Shown: positions 36,641-47,490, counted from the first letter of the stretch. The stretch: DNA of 64,000 nt from Augochlora pura (GCF_028453695.1 NC_135773.1:9486001-9550000); one strand, 5' to 3'. Program-made: numbers and translations. The notes: generated by a model not told the origin, from the sequence alone.

Positions 36641-36905
36641 AGGGAAGAACAGTTTATTGGAAGAATTTGATCGAAATATTAATCGGATCGAATTTTATTC
36701 GGAGAACCTATACGAAATATTATTCCAAGAATCTGATCGATATATTGTTCCAAAAATCTATTCGAAGTATTATTTGAACACAATTTTATTCGACATATTG
36801 TTTTAATAAAATTTTAATAAAGATATACGAATGGAACTTTATTTGAAGAATTTATTCTATATATTATTCGAATTTACTCTTCTTATAAAATATTTAGTTA
36901 AGAGA
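36641..36905 (+). repeat. Degenerate AT-rich repeat with TATTATTCGA words
   Basis: Words such as GAATTTTATTCG, ATATTATTCCAAGAA and TATTATTCGAAT recur at intervals of roughly 30-40 bp across intron 2 of the lipocalin gene. Looks like a decayed tandem array. Confidence 0.55.
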
Positions 36906-37044
36906 TTGAATATTCGAACAATGCTTTTTGAACCTGGTTGAACGAATCAATAGTAACACAGAAATTTTACTTAGGATTAAAGTTCTTGAATGGATAACAT
37001 GATGGAGTAACACTTGCAAGATTACATATTTGATTTGCACTCAC

Positions 37045-37267
37045 CCAACTTGTTCCTCGATCCTTGCAGCTGCCAAATGCCAATGATTTTGTTACCCCTG
37101 AGAACGCCTTCTACGTTAAAGGTGATGGGAATGCTGTTCTTGTGACTCAGTGCGGTGTATTTAATGTCGAACGTGTTCAAAGTTTTCCTTCTTACGAAAA
37201 ACTGTCCGCATCTGCTCAAACTTTCGTTGATCGGTGTCCCAGCCACGAAATACCATTTTCCTGAAAA
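37045..37267 (-). CDS. Lipocalin gene, coding exon 2 (barrel strands A-F)
   Basis: Central exon, residues 37-110 plus the first base of codon 111. The acceptor is ATTTCAG at 37274-37268, preceded by a good branch site (GCTAAC). Splicing from exon 1 is phase 0 and places the hallmark lipocalin G-x-W motif (Gly39, Lys40, Trp41) right after the exon 1 linker, exactly where the family needs it. Asn50-Glu-Ser is a possible N-glycosylation site, and Cys56 probably bonds to the C-terminal Cys183. The alternating hydrophobic pattern to Gly99-Ile-Trp fits the first beta strands of the ligand barrel. The donor is G followed by GTGAGT (37044-37039), phase 1. Members of this family carry small hydrophobic ligands (lipids, pigments, odorants) outside the cell; the ligand here cannot be told. 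Closest general type is apolipoprotein D / biliprotein-like; an exact orthologue is not claimed. Confidence 0.9.
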
Positions 37268-38400
37268 CTGAAATACTTTGTTAGCAAAATAATCTATCAA
37301 AGACTAGAATACGAGAGAAAAGGATGCCATGATCGTTACAAGACCGCGGATTTTATACATTTATGCAAAATGCTAAGCTGTAAAACATAAGAACAGTTTT
37401 AAAATATTGTTGCATTACGTTAATTATAAACCAAGCAATTTCACGTGGCTTCTGATTCTTATATTTAATACGGTTTTTATTTTCCATCAAAATCCACAGC
37501 CTGAGATGTAATTCCGATAATCGTTACAATATGATTAAGAATCTGATTTTATAGTTTAATTTTCGTAATTTGAGTAAAACTGTTCTGAAATCTTTGTGAA
37601 GTGATAAGTGATGGGTAAATCCGTGCGATATTTTCAAATTGCATCATAAATGCACGGATCAATGATTATGTTTCAGGACGTCTCGGCGTACACACGTAAA
37701 GCGATCGACATACATAAATTCGAATTAGGATCGTGCGTGTGCACGCAAGTTTGAAAATTAATGCGTACGACTGTAGCGATCCAATATTGACAGGTTTCGG
37801 GTGCAGGAACACAAACCCACGACCCGTTTAACCGATACTTCGACGAATTTACGTGTGTCTGTATAGCTGCGTCAGGCTCGCCGATATTGTGTAACCAATA
37901 GCATTATACGTTTCGGTTTATCGTGATACGAACGAATGATTCTTCCGCCTGATCTCGCGGACGTAACTCTCACGGGAACGTGACTCAAGGACTTAGAGCG
38001 CCATGCAAATTTTCTCCAACAATACCTCGAAACGCTGCTCTAAAGAAATATCCTCTTTCATATTACATCCATTTCTTTTAAAGCGATTGAAAGAAACTTC
38101 TTATCTTTACTTAATTTCTTCTTCTCACACTTGTCTTGGAAAGTGTTTGCTATGCATAAAAATCGGCAATCTAATAATTATATGTAAAATAAAAATATTT
38201 CAAGAGGATTGCAAGAAACAGAGATGAAGCACAAATAAATTGTTTCTGAATTTTATTAAACTGGAAATAATGCAATTATATTACCAAAATCGTCTTTTAT
38301 CGTTAAGATATTATATTTCAACTGCTTGTTTTCGTCATGAATACTTAAAAATTATCTAATTATCTTTTGGAATACCTATCACGACTGGTTCTAGATTATA

Positions 38401-39563
38401 TTAGGTTGGTGCATATGAAATGTCGGATTTTTAAGCGAGTATATAACACTGCATATCTTTTTCCAAAAGCTATTACTTTAATCAAAATGTGCCCCATTTG
38501 TTTCAATACACTTTTCCCAACGCGAGTTTAATTCATAAATGTATGTCTTCAAGAAATTCTGATTTTTCGGATCAATAAACTGTNGTATGGAATTTTTCAG
38601 NCTGNCTCCNTTTACATACTNTTNAGCCCANAAAAANTACNCATACGTCGTACAAAAACAATNGCGANATTAAATGAAGTAAAATATAAAATTTTATAAA
38701 ATATAGATCTTTCGCCAAGCGACTTTCGCTATTTTAAACATTTAGGACAGTTTTTACGGGCTAAATAGTATATAGTGTTGATACAGGGTAAATAGTATAT
38801 AGTATTCATATGCACCAACCTAATAAAATGCACTTTATCGAATAAGATAGAAATACTATAAGCCAGAAGATTTATTTCAGATTTCCAGTGGAAGTGGCTT
38901 CGGACGGCGGCGCTCGACGGGCGAGCGTCACTCTGGACGACGGGTATTGGAGCGCGCAGTATTTTGGGCGGATATATCCGCCAGCCGTCCGCAACGGTAA
39001 ACACGCTTCGGCGGATATATCCGCCAGCCGTCCGCTAAGGGTCTCTAACGTCCGAGAGGTAGAGGGGAAGTTACGAAATGCGGTAAAATGCAAGCGCAGA
39101 GCTGCTCAACATGCTTCGCGCGGTTTGTAATGGAACAGCCACGTGCCGAGGGCGAACCTACTGGCAACGTAGGAGCGCTGACGTCAGAGAAGAAAAACTC
39201 AAGTGTTTACGTTTTTCATGCTGGAGTTCATTCTATTTCTCTTAATCCCGACATTATTTATGACAGGTCGCTGTCACATTCCTCAGCCGACCAACGTATA
39301 ATGACAACACTGTCCTAAAACTGCTTAAAATCTGCCCGAGCTTTCACAGGATAAATAGTATATAAATGAAGACACTGAAATATTCCATAACAGAGTTTAT
39401 TAATTCGAATGATCAGAATTTGTTTAAGACAGGCATTTCTGTATTGATATCTTGTTGAAAAGGGTGTAGTAAAGCAAACGGGGCATATTTTGATAAATTG
39501 AAAAAAGATATACAGTTTTATATATTTACGTAAACATCCGACATTTCATATGCACCAACCTAA
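38401..39563. mobile_element. Composite mariner fold-back element with cargo, copy 2 (inverted)
   Basis: Reverse-complement relative of the element at 4772-5948, with the same order of parts: transposase-derived arm (38401-38640), centre, internal terminal repeat (38803-38823), cargo (about 38824-39340) and the other arm ending at 39563. TA flanks both ends (38399-38400, 39564-39565). The cargo is almost identical to copy 1, including both GGCGGATATATCCGCC palindromes (38967-38982, 39010-39025) and the TGACGTCA (39179-39186). About a dozen N bases fall at 38584-38667. It lies in intron 1 of the lipocalin gene. Confidence 0.85.
38478..38630 (-). pseudogene. Mariner transposase C-terminal remnant (copy 2)
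   Basis: Same 50-codon C-terminal segment as at 5719-5871, on the minus strand and of identical length, from Trp (CCA at 38630-38628) to the stop (38480-38478). Several codons contain N, so the exact residues are uncertain. The partner arm at about 39350-39495 carries the more decayed version on the plus strand, with its stop codon lost to a small deletion. Confidence 0.7.
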
Positions 39564-39725
39564 TAATTGCAATCTAATAATACTAAAAGCATGAAAAGAA
39601 ATTCATTTCTCCACTCTGTGGTGTAGAAGAAACGATTACGAGCCGTACCGAGTGCGTTAATCAACCGCACCCCGAACAACGCGCGACCAGCTCAGCACGA
39701 TCAGCGCTAACAACGCAGGTATTAC

Positions 39726-39833
39726 CTGATTCAAGTCCAGCGGCTGTCCAATATCCGGTGTGCAGCCAGCGCAGCCGAATATCAAACACGCGGTGCAAAT
39801 CAGTGCCGGAAGTAACACGCAGGATCGGAACAT
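39726..39833 (-). CDS. Lipocalin gene, coding exon 1 (signal peptide)
   Basis: First coding exon (36 codons, residues 1-36) of a secreted lipocalin read leftward. The ATG at 39833-39831 is followed by a basic residue and a hydrophobic stretch rich in Leu, Ile, Cys and Ala (about residues 2-21), as expected of a signal peptide with cleavage near the Gly-Cys-Ala-Gly run. Cys24 in the mature N terminus is the position that pairs with the TDY-strand cysteine in insect lipocalins. The exon ends CAG followed by GTAATA (donor at 39725-39720), phase 0. Upstream GTG codons are open in frame, but this ATG places the signal peptide correctly. A weak AATATA at 39907-39901, about 70 nt upstream, could be a TATA box; no clear initiator is seen. 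The next exon is 2.46 kb away across an intron that holds a mariner element. Confidence 0.85.
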
Positions 39834-39839
39834 TTTCTG

Positions 39840-42393
39840 TTGCACGGTCGCTTGCTCGTCGCGTTGCGTTCCCGGCGATCAACGGCCGCGGACTGTTCGG
39901 TATATTGAAACCGTAAACGCGGATTCTGACGGGATTCCAGTTCGTTATCTACGACGCATTACTCACGGGGGTTGAGAGTAGGGGGGCTGCAGAGTCGGTG
40001 TGCTCAACTGTTCGGCGTACAAGGTCGAGTGCCTAAATCGAAACGCCCGAATCTCTCGGGTATTTATGGTCGCGCCAAAAATCTCTTGCGGACGAGGCAA
40101 CACCACAATTTTATGTTCCGGACAAAAAAACTTTACTGTCGCGGTCACTGATTATGGGAGTTGGGAAACTTTTCAATACGACGATCGATTTTTCGTTTCA
40201 TCGATTCAAATGTTTGTTGTTTATAATTAGAAAGCGGATTTTAAGATTTTATTATAGAAAGGAATGGGTGTTGTATGAGACTACGGGGACATTACGAGGG
40301 TGGAAATTTGGTCATTTTGGCCCATTGTACTTTTAAACGTTGCGTAATTACTTCATTTACAGAAATTTCACTGAATGAAAATTACTGTTCCACTGGGGAC
40401 TATAAAAAGAATAATAGATCCATGACAAGACTATTCAGAAATATGTTTTTATTATATACTAGTTATACAATGTGGGCTAGAATTTTTGTCATAAATTAAG
40501 TTGAAGATTTTATTTTTCCAGATGTTTTTTTCAGATTCCCAGTCTATTCCTATCAAATATTCAATCATGTATGTTTGATCATATTTGAATTTGCAAATAC
40601 GGTCTTTCAAACCGCAATCTATCGATTCAAACAAATTTTGTTATCTGATATCCGCTCTATTTGACACAGAGATTATTGGTCCACGTGCCTCTTCATACGA
40701 CAATAAATTAGGGAAACGTTCGAATAGTTTCATACAACTGCTCCACCCTATTACATTGACACGGTAACGGTAGGCATACGTAAACACTACAGTCGTGCCT
40801 AAATACCCGTGTTCCTCTTGTTTGACTACCACCTATTTACAGTCGGCTGTGCGTCTCTGTACACGGGAATCGGTCTATGAGTCACATCTGTCTCTTCCAT
40901 CCGTTCCCAGGTTCTTGAGAATTACGACATTGTGCCGGAGCTGTTTGTTGTCGACGTAATTTACCCCGAGAATCGCAGACGAGGGGTGCTGAATGATATC
41001 CCAGGTATTGTAATGAGATATCGGAGCAAGTATGGGATGAATATAATAATGCCGGGTACAAAAAGCCAGAGTTCAACAACATTTCATTCGTGTAACAGAT
41101 AAGAGATAAAGACGAAAAAAGAATCAAATTTGATTCGATGCTGTCGGGCGAGATTTTATTTGAATAAGGATTTAATCGAATAAGGATTCATACCAATAGC
41201 ATTTTATTCGAGTAAGATTTTCTTTATACGGAAATCAATCAATTTGAATAGAAATGACAGGATATGAAATATTTCTTTCCTTAGTTCACCTATTTCTTTT
41301 TCCATTTTCTCTTTCTGAAATGTTGCATTATCAAATTTATTACTTTTAGATACATTGATCACTATAATAAATAATTAAGTAATTTATCTACAACTACAGA
41401 GGTAGGACATTTTTCAATTATGTAAAAACAAAAACAGTAACAATTTTTCTAATTTTTGTTTCTAGTATATTCTCGCATAAACTACTACGGTTATTAGCGA
41501 CGTTATATTAACATTCTATTATATTTCCTCCATTATATATCTTGATTCGCATTATTCGTCGAATAATAATTACACAAATAATTTATTGGAATGTAGAATT
41601 ATTCGAAATTAAATTACCAGCGATTTTGCAAAAAATTCGACAGAATTTTATTTTCGCGAATCGAGATATAACTCCTTCGGTTCCCGTGGACAGAAATAAA
41701 ATCGATTTGTTCGAAGTTCCGTGGAGGATAACCCTTAACCTCGTCAAAGTAATCCGCTAATCCACGTCGCGGCGGCGAATTGATTCCGCAAGATCCTCGG
41801 CGCCCCATCGTTCCTGGCTGTTTGCCGAGGAATGCGTAAACCGCGTTTACCTTCGACCCGGGATAACTGTTTACACCGCGGACTGAAAATTATAACGGGG
41901 ACTGCATCCGGCCGCGGAGCCGATAATACGGATTTACGAGGCGCGGACGCCTCTCCCCTCCCCCCTCCCCTCCACCCCGCGATCGGAAAAGCCGCGTCGA
42001 TTCACCGTCAATTCAGGCCCGATAAGTGTTTATCTAGCTCGACAGTCGGCAACTCCATAGTGAAACTATCGCGTGAAACTCGGCTAAGAATAATAGTCTC
42101 GTCCCCGCCGCCGCGCCGGTATTTACGTCGATAGTTTTCACTGCATTAGCCGTTACTCTCCCGTCGCACCCGATTTTCTTCACCGTTCGATCCTATCGGC
42201 ATAAAATACTTCTGTCGCGATACGACTCGCAAATCGAGTAGACTGTTCGATCTTTGCAAATGTCTGTCGCCGCTTGCAGCGTGTAACGAAAACAGTTTTA
42301 TGGTCGCAGAATAGACAGACGTTGTTCTGAAAAATCGGAATAGTGCATTGCTGCAGAATGAACGAATGTTTTTTGGATTCTTGTACATGTCAT
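39840..42393. other. Lipocalin 5' flank and non-coding DNA
   Basis: The first 150 bp probably include the lipocalin 5' UTR and promoter. On the minus strand a GTGAGT donor-like site at 39965-39960 and an AACAG acceptor-like site just before the start codon could bound a small 5' UTR intron, but this is speculative. GC-rich island at 41.75-42.15 kb. Confidence 0.4.
41955..41978 (-). repeat. C-rich tract, G-quadruplex motif on minus strand
   Basis: C4-T-C6-T-C4-TCCA-C4: four runs of at least four C with short loops, a strong quadruplex pattern on the minus strand. Confidence 0.75.
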
Positions 42394-42397
42394 TTAA

Positions 42398-42581
42398 CCC
42401 CTTGCATTATAATAATCTCATGCAAGATCTACTAAATACGAATATTATTAATTTATTTTAAATCGAAATCAAATTGAATTCTCTAGTTATCAAAGTCTAG
42501 AAACAGAAGTAACAAAGACAAGAAAAGAAACAAAAATGATCTTGTCCTATTAAGGACAGTATAAAATCGTAGTGCAAGGGG
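42398..42581. mobile_element. TTAA-flanked miniature element, family A, copy 2
   Basis: 184-bp element, left end CCCCTTGCATTATAAT after TTAA (42394-42397), right end the inverse of CCCCTTGCACTA, followed by TTAG (a mutated TTAA). Shorter than copy 1 and lacking the sub-terminal palindrome. Non-coding. Confidence 0.75.
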
Positions 42582-42589
42582 TTAGTATA

Positions 42590-42695
42590 GTTTCATATAA
42601 TTTCATAGAATTTAATATATTTTAATACAACTTAATATAATCCGATATATTTTAATGTAAGTTGATATAACTTAATATAATCAAATATGCGATCT
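42590..42695 (+). repeat. TTTAATATA-type degenerate repeat
   Basis: About ten imperfect units of TTTAATATA / CTTAATATAAT immediately right of the family A element at 42398-42581. Confidence 0.65.
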
Positions 42696-43206
42696 AATAT
42701 GAAAAAGTAATCTAGCTCGCGAAGTAATACGGCAATCTATTACTGCAATGAAAAATGAATCCAATCGTTCTACGTTCTAACTATGCCATTTACTGCATGA
42801 ATGGTCGGGCAGCTGAAACGTGAAAGCAATTGCTTTCGCGCAGTAGGCCGGTTTTAAAGAGATCTGCACAAAAAAAAAATGAAAGAATAATGAATGGAAT
42901 CACGGGGAACCGATTCCGAGATTTCGCCGGACCTAATCTCGTCGGCGGCAGAATACCGTTGTCCCCGAAGTTTACCGAATCGTTTTGTCGGCCTTTTGTT
43001 TCCGGCACGCGATCTTTCTTCGAGAGGGGCCGTTCGAACGGACAGCATTACGGTCCGGTTTAATTTATCTGCCGTCATTATTACGTCGTGATTAAACCGG
43101 CGGTCTCGATTGTCGGCGGACGACTCCTGCCTCCGACGGGGGTGTCTGACTTTCGGTTTAATTAAAAAAACGTGATCACCGTTTTCAGAAGTCCCTCGTT
43201 TATCCC

Positions 43207-43300
43207 CTTTCTCTTCCTCTCTTTATCTCTCTCTCTCGCTCTCTCTCTCTCTCGCTGTCTCTCTTTTCTATTTTTCCGATTTCTCTTTCTCTCTGTCTTC
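43207..43300 (+). repeat. CT-rich microsatellite
   Basis: Interrupted (CT)n over about 90 bp. The ORF across it is Ser-Leu-rich and artificial. Confidence 0.9.
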
Positions 43301-43830
43301 GGCCAGCCTTTCACACGGTCTCTGGATATTTTTAGCAATCAGCTGGAAATGTTTTTCTATTCACGGCAATTTGCTATCGGCCGTCGGACGGTCTCTTAAA
43401 TTAAGGGGAAGAGAAATGTCCGTGGAACGCGTGAACATGTACCGGAAATGAGAACCCGGATCGAGCGTAGCCCGAGTTTAAAGGAACGTCAGGCCCCAAA
43501 TAAATTTCGGATCGCAGTCGGAGATATCGTGAAATGAGCTCGCTATGCTGGGTTTAACTGCAAGCTTCGGTAACTCTGAATTTAAAATCAAGCTTCTCCA
43601 AGAACTCAAACGATCGCTACATTAATCGTAGAAAATACACGTGCGAGAAGTACGAAGGATCTGGTACCTTTTCGAAAATTACGTCGAAGTAATAGTTCTT
43701 CAGAAATTACGAATAACTCTGAATTGAAGATAACATGTTTGATTTTATATTGAAAAACAGAATTTTCAGTTATAAATTAGTTACAAGAATTAACGAGTTA
43801 TAATGAATCATCGGATTACTTTTTCCCATC

Positions 43831-44160
43831 TTAAACTAAATGAATAAATAAATTTATTAAGCTAATTGAATAAATTAATTAAATTAGATGATAAATTAAT
43901 GATAAATTAATGATAAATTATATGATAAATTAAATGAATAAATTAAACTGAACGAAACTGACTGGATAAATTAATGAAACTAAACGACTAACTTAAACTA
44001 AATGAATAAGTAAATTTATTAAGCTAAATGTATAAATGAATTGAATTAAATGAATGAAACTAAATGAATAAATAAATTAAACTGAACGAAACTGACTGGA
44101 TAAAATAATGAAACCAAACGAATAACTGAAACTAAATGAATAAATGAGTTAACCGAAACG
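43831..44160 (+). repeat. Complex AT-rich array (TAAACTAAATGAATAAA-like)
   Basis: TTAAACTAAATGAATAA recurs at 43831 and 43993, and CTGAACGAAACTGACTGGA at 43949 and 44082, with many shorter AAATGAATAAA words between: a higher-order but irregular repeat. Confidence 0.8.
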
Positions 44161-44896
44161 AATGCAGCACTTGAAAAACCATTATAGCCGGATCACTGAC
44201 CGACTAAAACGAAGAAGGAAGTGTTTATGCGAATGTGATACGGGATGAACGCGAGGGTTATACGTATACGGCGAAATCTAATTACGATTATATTCGGTGG
44301 GCCCGTTGGGAGATTCAGAAATTCGTGTCGGCAAATTAGTGTTTAGCCTGATAATGGGTTAGCCAGTAACGATACACGTGTAGGTGGACGGAGAAAGGTT
44401 CATTCTCCAGTCGGGAAGATACATTTTCACAGTAAAGTCGACGAGCTCTCTAACAAGGTGACCGCAATCTAGCCAGTACAGCACCCAATTAGCGATGACC
44501 CGAACCGGCTCAATTCCAGTGGCCCTTAAAACTATGAAATTAGTTCTCCCGACCGGAGGACGGGTCTTTCCCTTCGAATCACCCTTTTCCCGGTTTCGCC
44601 ACGGAACTGTCGCCAAACTACCAACAAAGATCCGTGACGGGGCGCTGGCGACTTTATTCCGTCGCCGTGCAATCTTCCGAGTTCCGACAGGTGAGGCTGC
44701 GAGTTGCACAACCTGGTGAAACCGAGACCTTTCGTTGCTCTTATCCGTTACGAATAGCGAAAAATTTCGAAATAGCGAAGAACTTTTTACAAAATTAATA
44801 ACTTAGTAATTAATAACTTATTTCTTTCATTTTTTTCATTTTTTCATGTTTTGTTTATTTTTATACCGAATAAACGAAACGCGGTTAAACGTTCAA

Positions 44897-44945
44897 CTCC
44901 TTGCACTCGATTGGTGGTACTGAGGCGTCACTGAAAATTGCTACA
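44897..44945 (+). mobile_element. Degenerate end of a TTAA-type element, family D, second locus
   Basis: Starts CTCCTTGCACTCGATTGG after TCAA (44893-44896), matching the end at 31406 in order and spacing. The right end could not be fixed, so only the recognisable terminus is given. Confidence 0.35.
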
Positions 44946-45340
44946 CCACGTCGAAAACAATTTGTATGCTATAAAATTTCTTCGTATCCAGAAAACTGTT
45001 AATAATAAACCGTAAATTAAGGAAACAATAACAGAATTTCATTCAAATAATTCTCAAAATGTAATATTTGGTGTACAAGCGCGGAACGAACAGAACAGCG
45101 TGAACAACGAACGGGGTAACTGAAAAATGTAAAAGGAGGTTGCTGTTTAATATCTAGCTGGATAATTAACGAATTCAAGAAACCAGAGCGTACAGTAGCT
45201 GGGCAGTAGAGAAACTGCGAAACCAGTTTTGCCCAGAGCTACGGTACAAAGGGATTCCGGGATGAAAAGAGTCGTTGTTAAAACGATCGTCTCTGAGGGG
45301 TTGGCTTGTCTGAAGCACGGAACTTTTGCGAATAGCTTGC

Positions 45341-45450
45341 CGCTCTCTCTCTCTCTCCTTCTCTCTCTCTAAAAATTTTGTAGTACAATGAAATCGGGGA
45401 AAGTCAACGGTATAGGGGACACCTAAGAAAGAGAGAGGGAGAAAGAGATA
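45341..45450. repeat. CT tract facing GA tract (inverted microsatellites)
   Basis: (CT)n at 45341-45370 and a GA-rich tract at 45426-45450, about 55 bp apart, could pair as a hairpin. Confidence 0.8.
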
Positions 45451-46049
45451 TGGACGCCGTGATTAATGTACAATGCGGTTCTGTATAATTACTTAATTAA
45501 ATTCATACATCACACGGTATTATGCGCGGTGCGTCGCGATCCAGCCCCTTTGTAACGACCCTTTTGATGCGAAGGTCCCTATCTCGATACCTATCGTCCC
45601 CTTCGGGACGGTTAGTACGGTCTCACATCTGACTCATTGATATTGGACCAAGTTTCTAATAGACGATCGTATCAATAACTGATACCACGGTCCGAGGACC
45701 TATGCAATTATCCCGGCCAGCACGAGTTATTTGGGGGTGTTAATGGCGGCCGTATGCAGTTACCAGAGAGCTTTCTTCCCATGGAACGCGATAGGTTGAC
45801 AGTAGTGTAGCCACGAGGCTTTGTCAACCATCTAAAACAGCGTTTACCAAACTATAGTCCGATAGCAATGAGTAGAGCTCTTGTGAATAATTACGAGTAT
45901 CGATAAGAATCTGAAATATTTCGGAACGTTGGTTCATTTGGGAGATTGAACTTGCAGATTCGCAGAATTTTAATAGAATAGTAACAATTTTAATACAGAA
46001 GAGTAATTATAGAATATGAACAATCGGATGTATTCAATAAAAATACAGA

Positions 46050-46622
46050 ATATGAAATGTCGGATGTTTACGTAAATATATAAAACTGTATATCTTTTTT
46101 CAAAAGCTGTTGATTTAATCAAAATATGCCCCGTTTGCTTTACTACACCCTTTNCAACAAGATATCAATACAGAAATGCCTGTCTTAAACAAATTCTGAT
46201 CTTTCGAATTAATAAACTCTGATATGGAATATTTCAGAGTGTCTCCATTTATATACTATTTAGCCCGTAAAAACTGTCCTGAATGTTTAAAATAGNGAAA
46301 GTCGCTAGGCGAAAGATCTATATTTTATAAAATTGTATATTTTACTTCATTTAATTTCGCAATTGTTTTGTACGACGTATGCGTAGTTTTTGTGGGCTAA
46401 ACAGTATGTAAATGGAGACAGTCTGAAAAATTCCATACTACAGTTTATTGATCCGAAAAATCGGAATTTCGTGAAGACAGACATTTATGAATTAAACTCN
46501 CGTTGGGAAAAGTGTATTGAAACAAATGGGGCACGTTTTGATTNAATTAATAGCTTTTGAAAAAAGATATGCAGTTTTATATACTCGCTTAAAAATCCGA
46601 CATTTCATATGCACNAACCNAA
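46050..46622. mobile_element. Mariner fold-back element without cargo, copy 3
   Basis: 573-bp relative of the two composite elements that lacks the 519-bp cargo and the internal terminal repeat, and so probably shows the ancestral structure: left arm, about 120-bp centre, inverted right arm. The right terminal repeat is intact except for N bases and is followed by TA (46623-46624). The first 12 or so bases of the left terminal repeat are missing or replaced, so it was probably immobilised. Inverted transposase ends lie at 46393-46545 (plus, stop codon contains an N) and 46115-46264 (minus). Confidence 0.8.
46393..46545 (+). pseudogene. Mariner transposase C-terminal remnant (copy 3)
   Basis: Fifty open codons matching the copy 1 right arm, with a few substitutions and two codons containing N, one of them the presumed stop. 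The partner arm at 46264-46115 on the minus strand holds the decayed inverted copy. No catalytic region is present. Confidence 0.7.
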
Positions 46623-46935
46623 TAACATAATATAGAATATGAATAATAAAGGTAATAAGATATAACCATTACCAATAATATTAAAAAAAAACATCTCTTG
46701 AACTATTAATTATCTTACAATTATGACAATCTTATAAAATATTCTTGAAAAAATAATTGTACGAACTAATGTGTTACAATACAATATAGCAAGACGATTT
46801 TCGGTTTGAGAACGAAGTACTATGATTTACTACTATGCGATAATGCTTCAAGTGCGATTCTATTGGCAACAGAGTACAATTAGCAAAATGCAATCTCTTT
46901 CGCAGATCATTAATTTGCTTTTCAACCGAGGATGT

Positions 46936-46990
46936 CCAGCTTTTGGCCAGCTTTTGGCCAGCTTTTGGCCAGCTTCTGGCCAATTTCTGG
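46936..46990 (+). repeat. 11-bp minisatellite CCAGCTTTTGG
   Basis: Five units in register (46936, 46947, 46958, 46969, 46980), the first three identical, the last two with one to four changes. Both strands read open through it, by chance. Confidence 0.95.
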
Positions 46991-47463
46991 GCAGCGTGAG
47001 TGGCACCAGCATACGGTAAAATTTACCGGAACATTTGACTAACATTTCACACCCTCCGGTCCGCGCGGATCGAAACCCAAAGCGATATTGGGCGCACGCA
47101 CACCGTCTTCGGCGGCCAGTAATACCCTTGAAGCATTTGAATCAATTACTGCCTCAGGGTTCTTAGGCGCCCCTATCCCGCATTACAAACGGGGAGTCCG
47201 GCGTAAAGTGAATTAATTAAGTGTCCGTAGGTACCGGCGATGCCGGTCTCGGTTCGCGCACAGTCTTGGACAGGAATATTTGCGACCGTGCGCCATCAAC
47301 GTCGAACTTCCGAGCATTTCTCCACCGAAGCCCGGGGGTCGTGTGAAAATTCCACCGAATCCCATCGATTTTAATTAATCAAACACGAACGAGTATATCG
47401 CAGAAACTTTCATAACTCATTCTGGAAGTGAAATATATGTTTAATAATCCCCCCGTCTCTTTG

Positions 47464-47490
47464 TCTCTCTCTCTCTCTCTCTCTTTCTCT
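47464..47490 (+). repeat. CT microsatellite
   Basis: (CT)n of about twelve units with one interruption. Confidence 0.9.

Larger units (their letters stand above)
37268..39725 (-). other. Lipocalin intron 1, with mariner insertion
   Basis: 2.46-kb phase-0 intron bounded by GTAATA and ATTTCAG. Nearly half is the composite mariner element 38401-39563, flanked by TA on both sides. The rest is AT-rich and shows no further exon that would keep the lipocalin frame. The second lipocalin intron, 36260-37044, is 785 bp, phase 1, and contains a degenerate AT-rich repeat (36641-36905). Confidence 0.8.
42700..46045. other. Non-coding apart from listed repeats
   Basis: GC-rich at 42.9-43.2 and 44.5-44.7 kb. 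ORF 44709-44359 on the minus strand has no recognisable features. Confidence 0.5.

Noticed and set aside
46774..47045. Minus-strand ORFs with repeated Ser-Trp-Pro-Lys-Ala-Gly peptides
   Set aside because: Translation of the 11-bp minisatellite; not a repeat protein.
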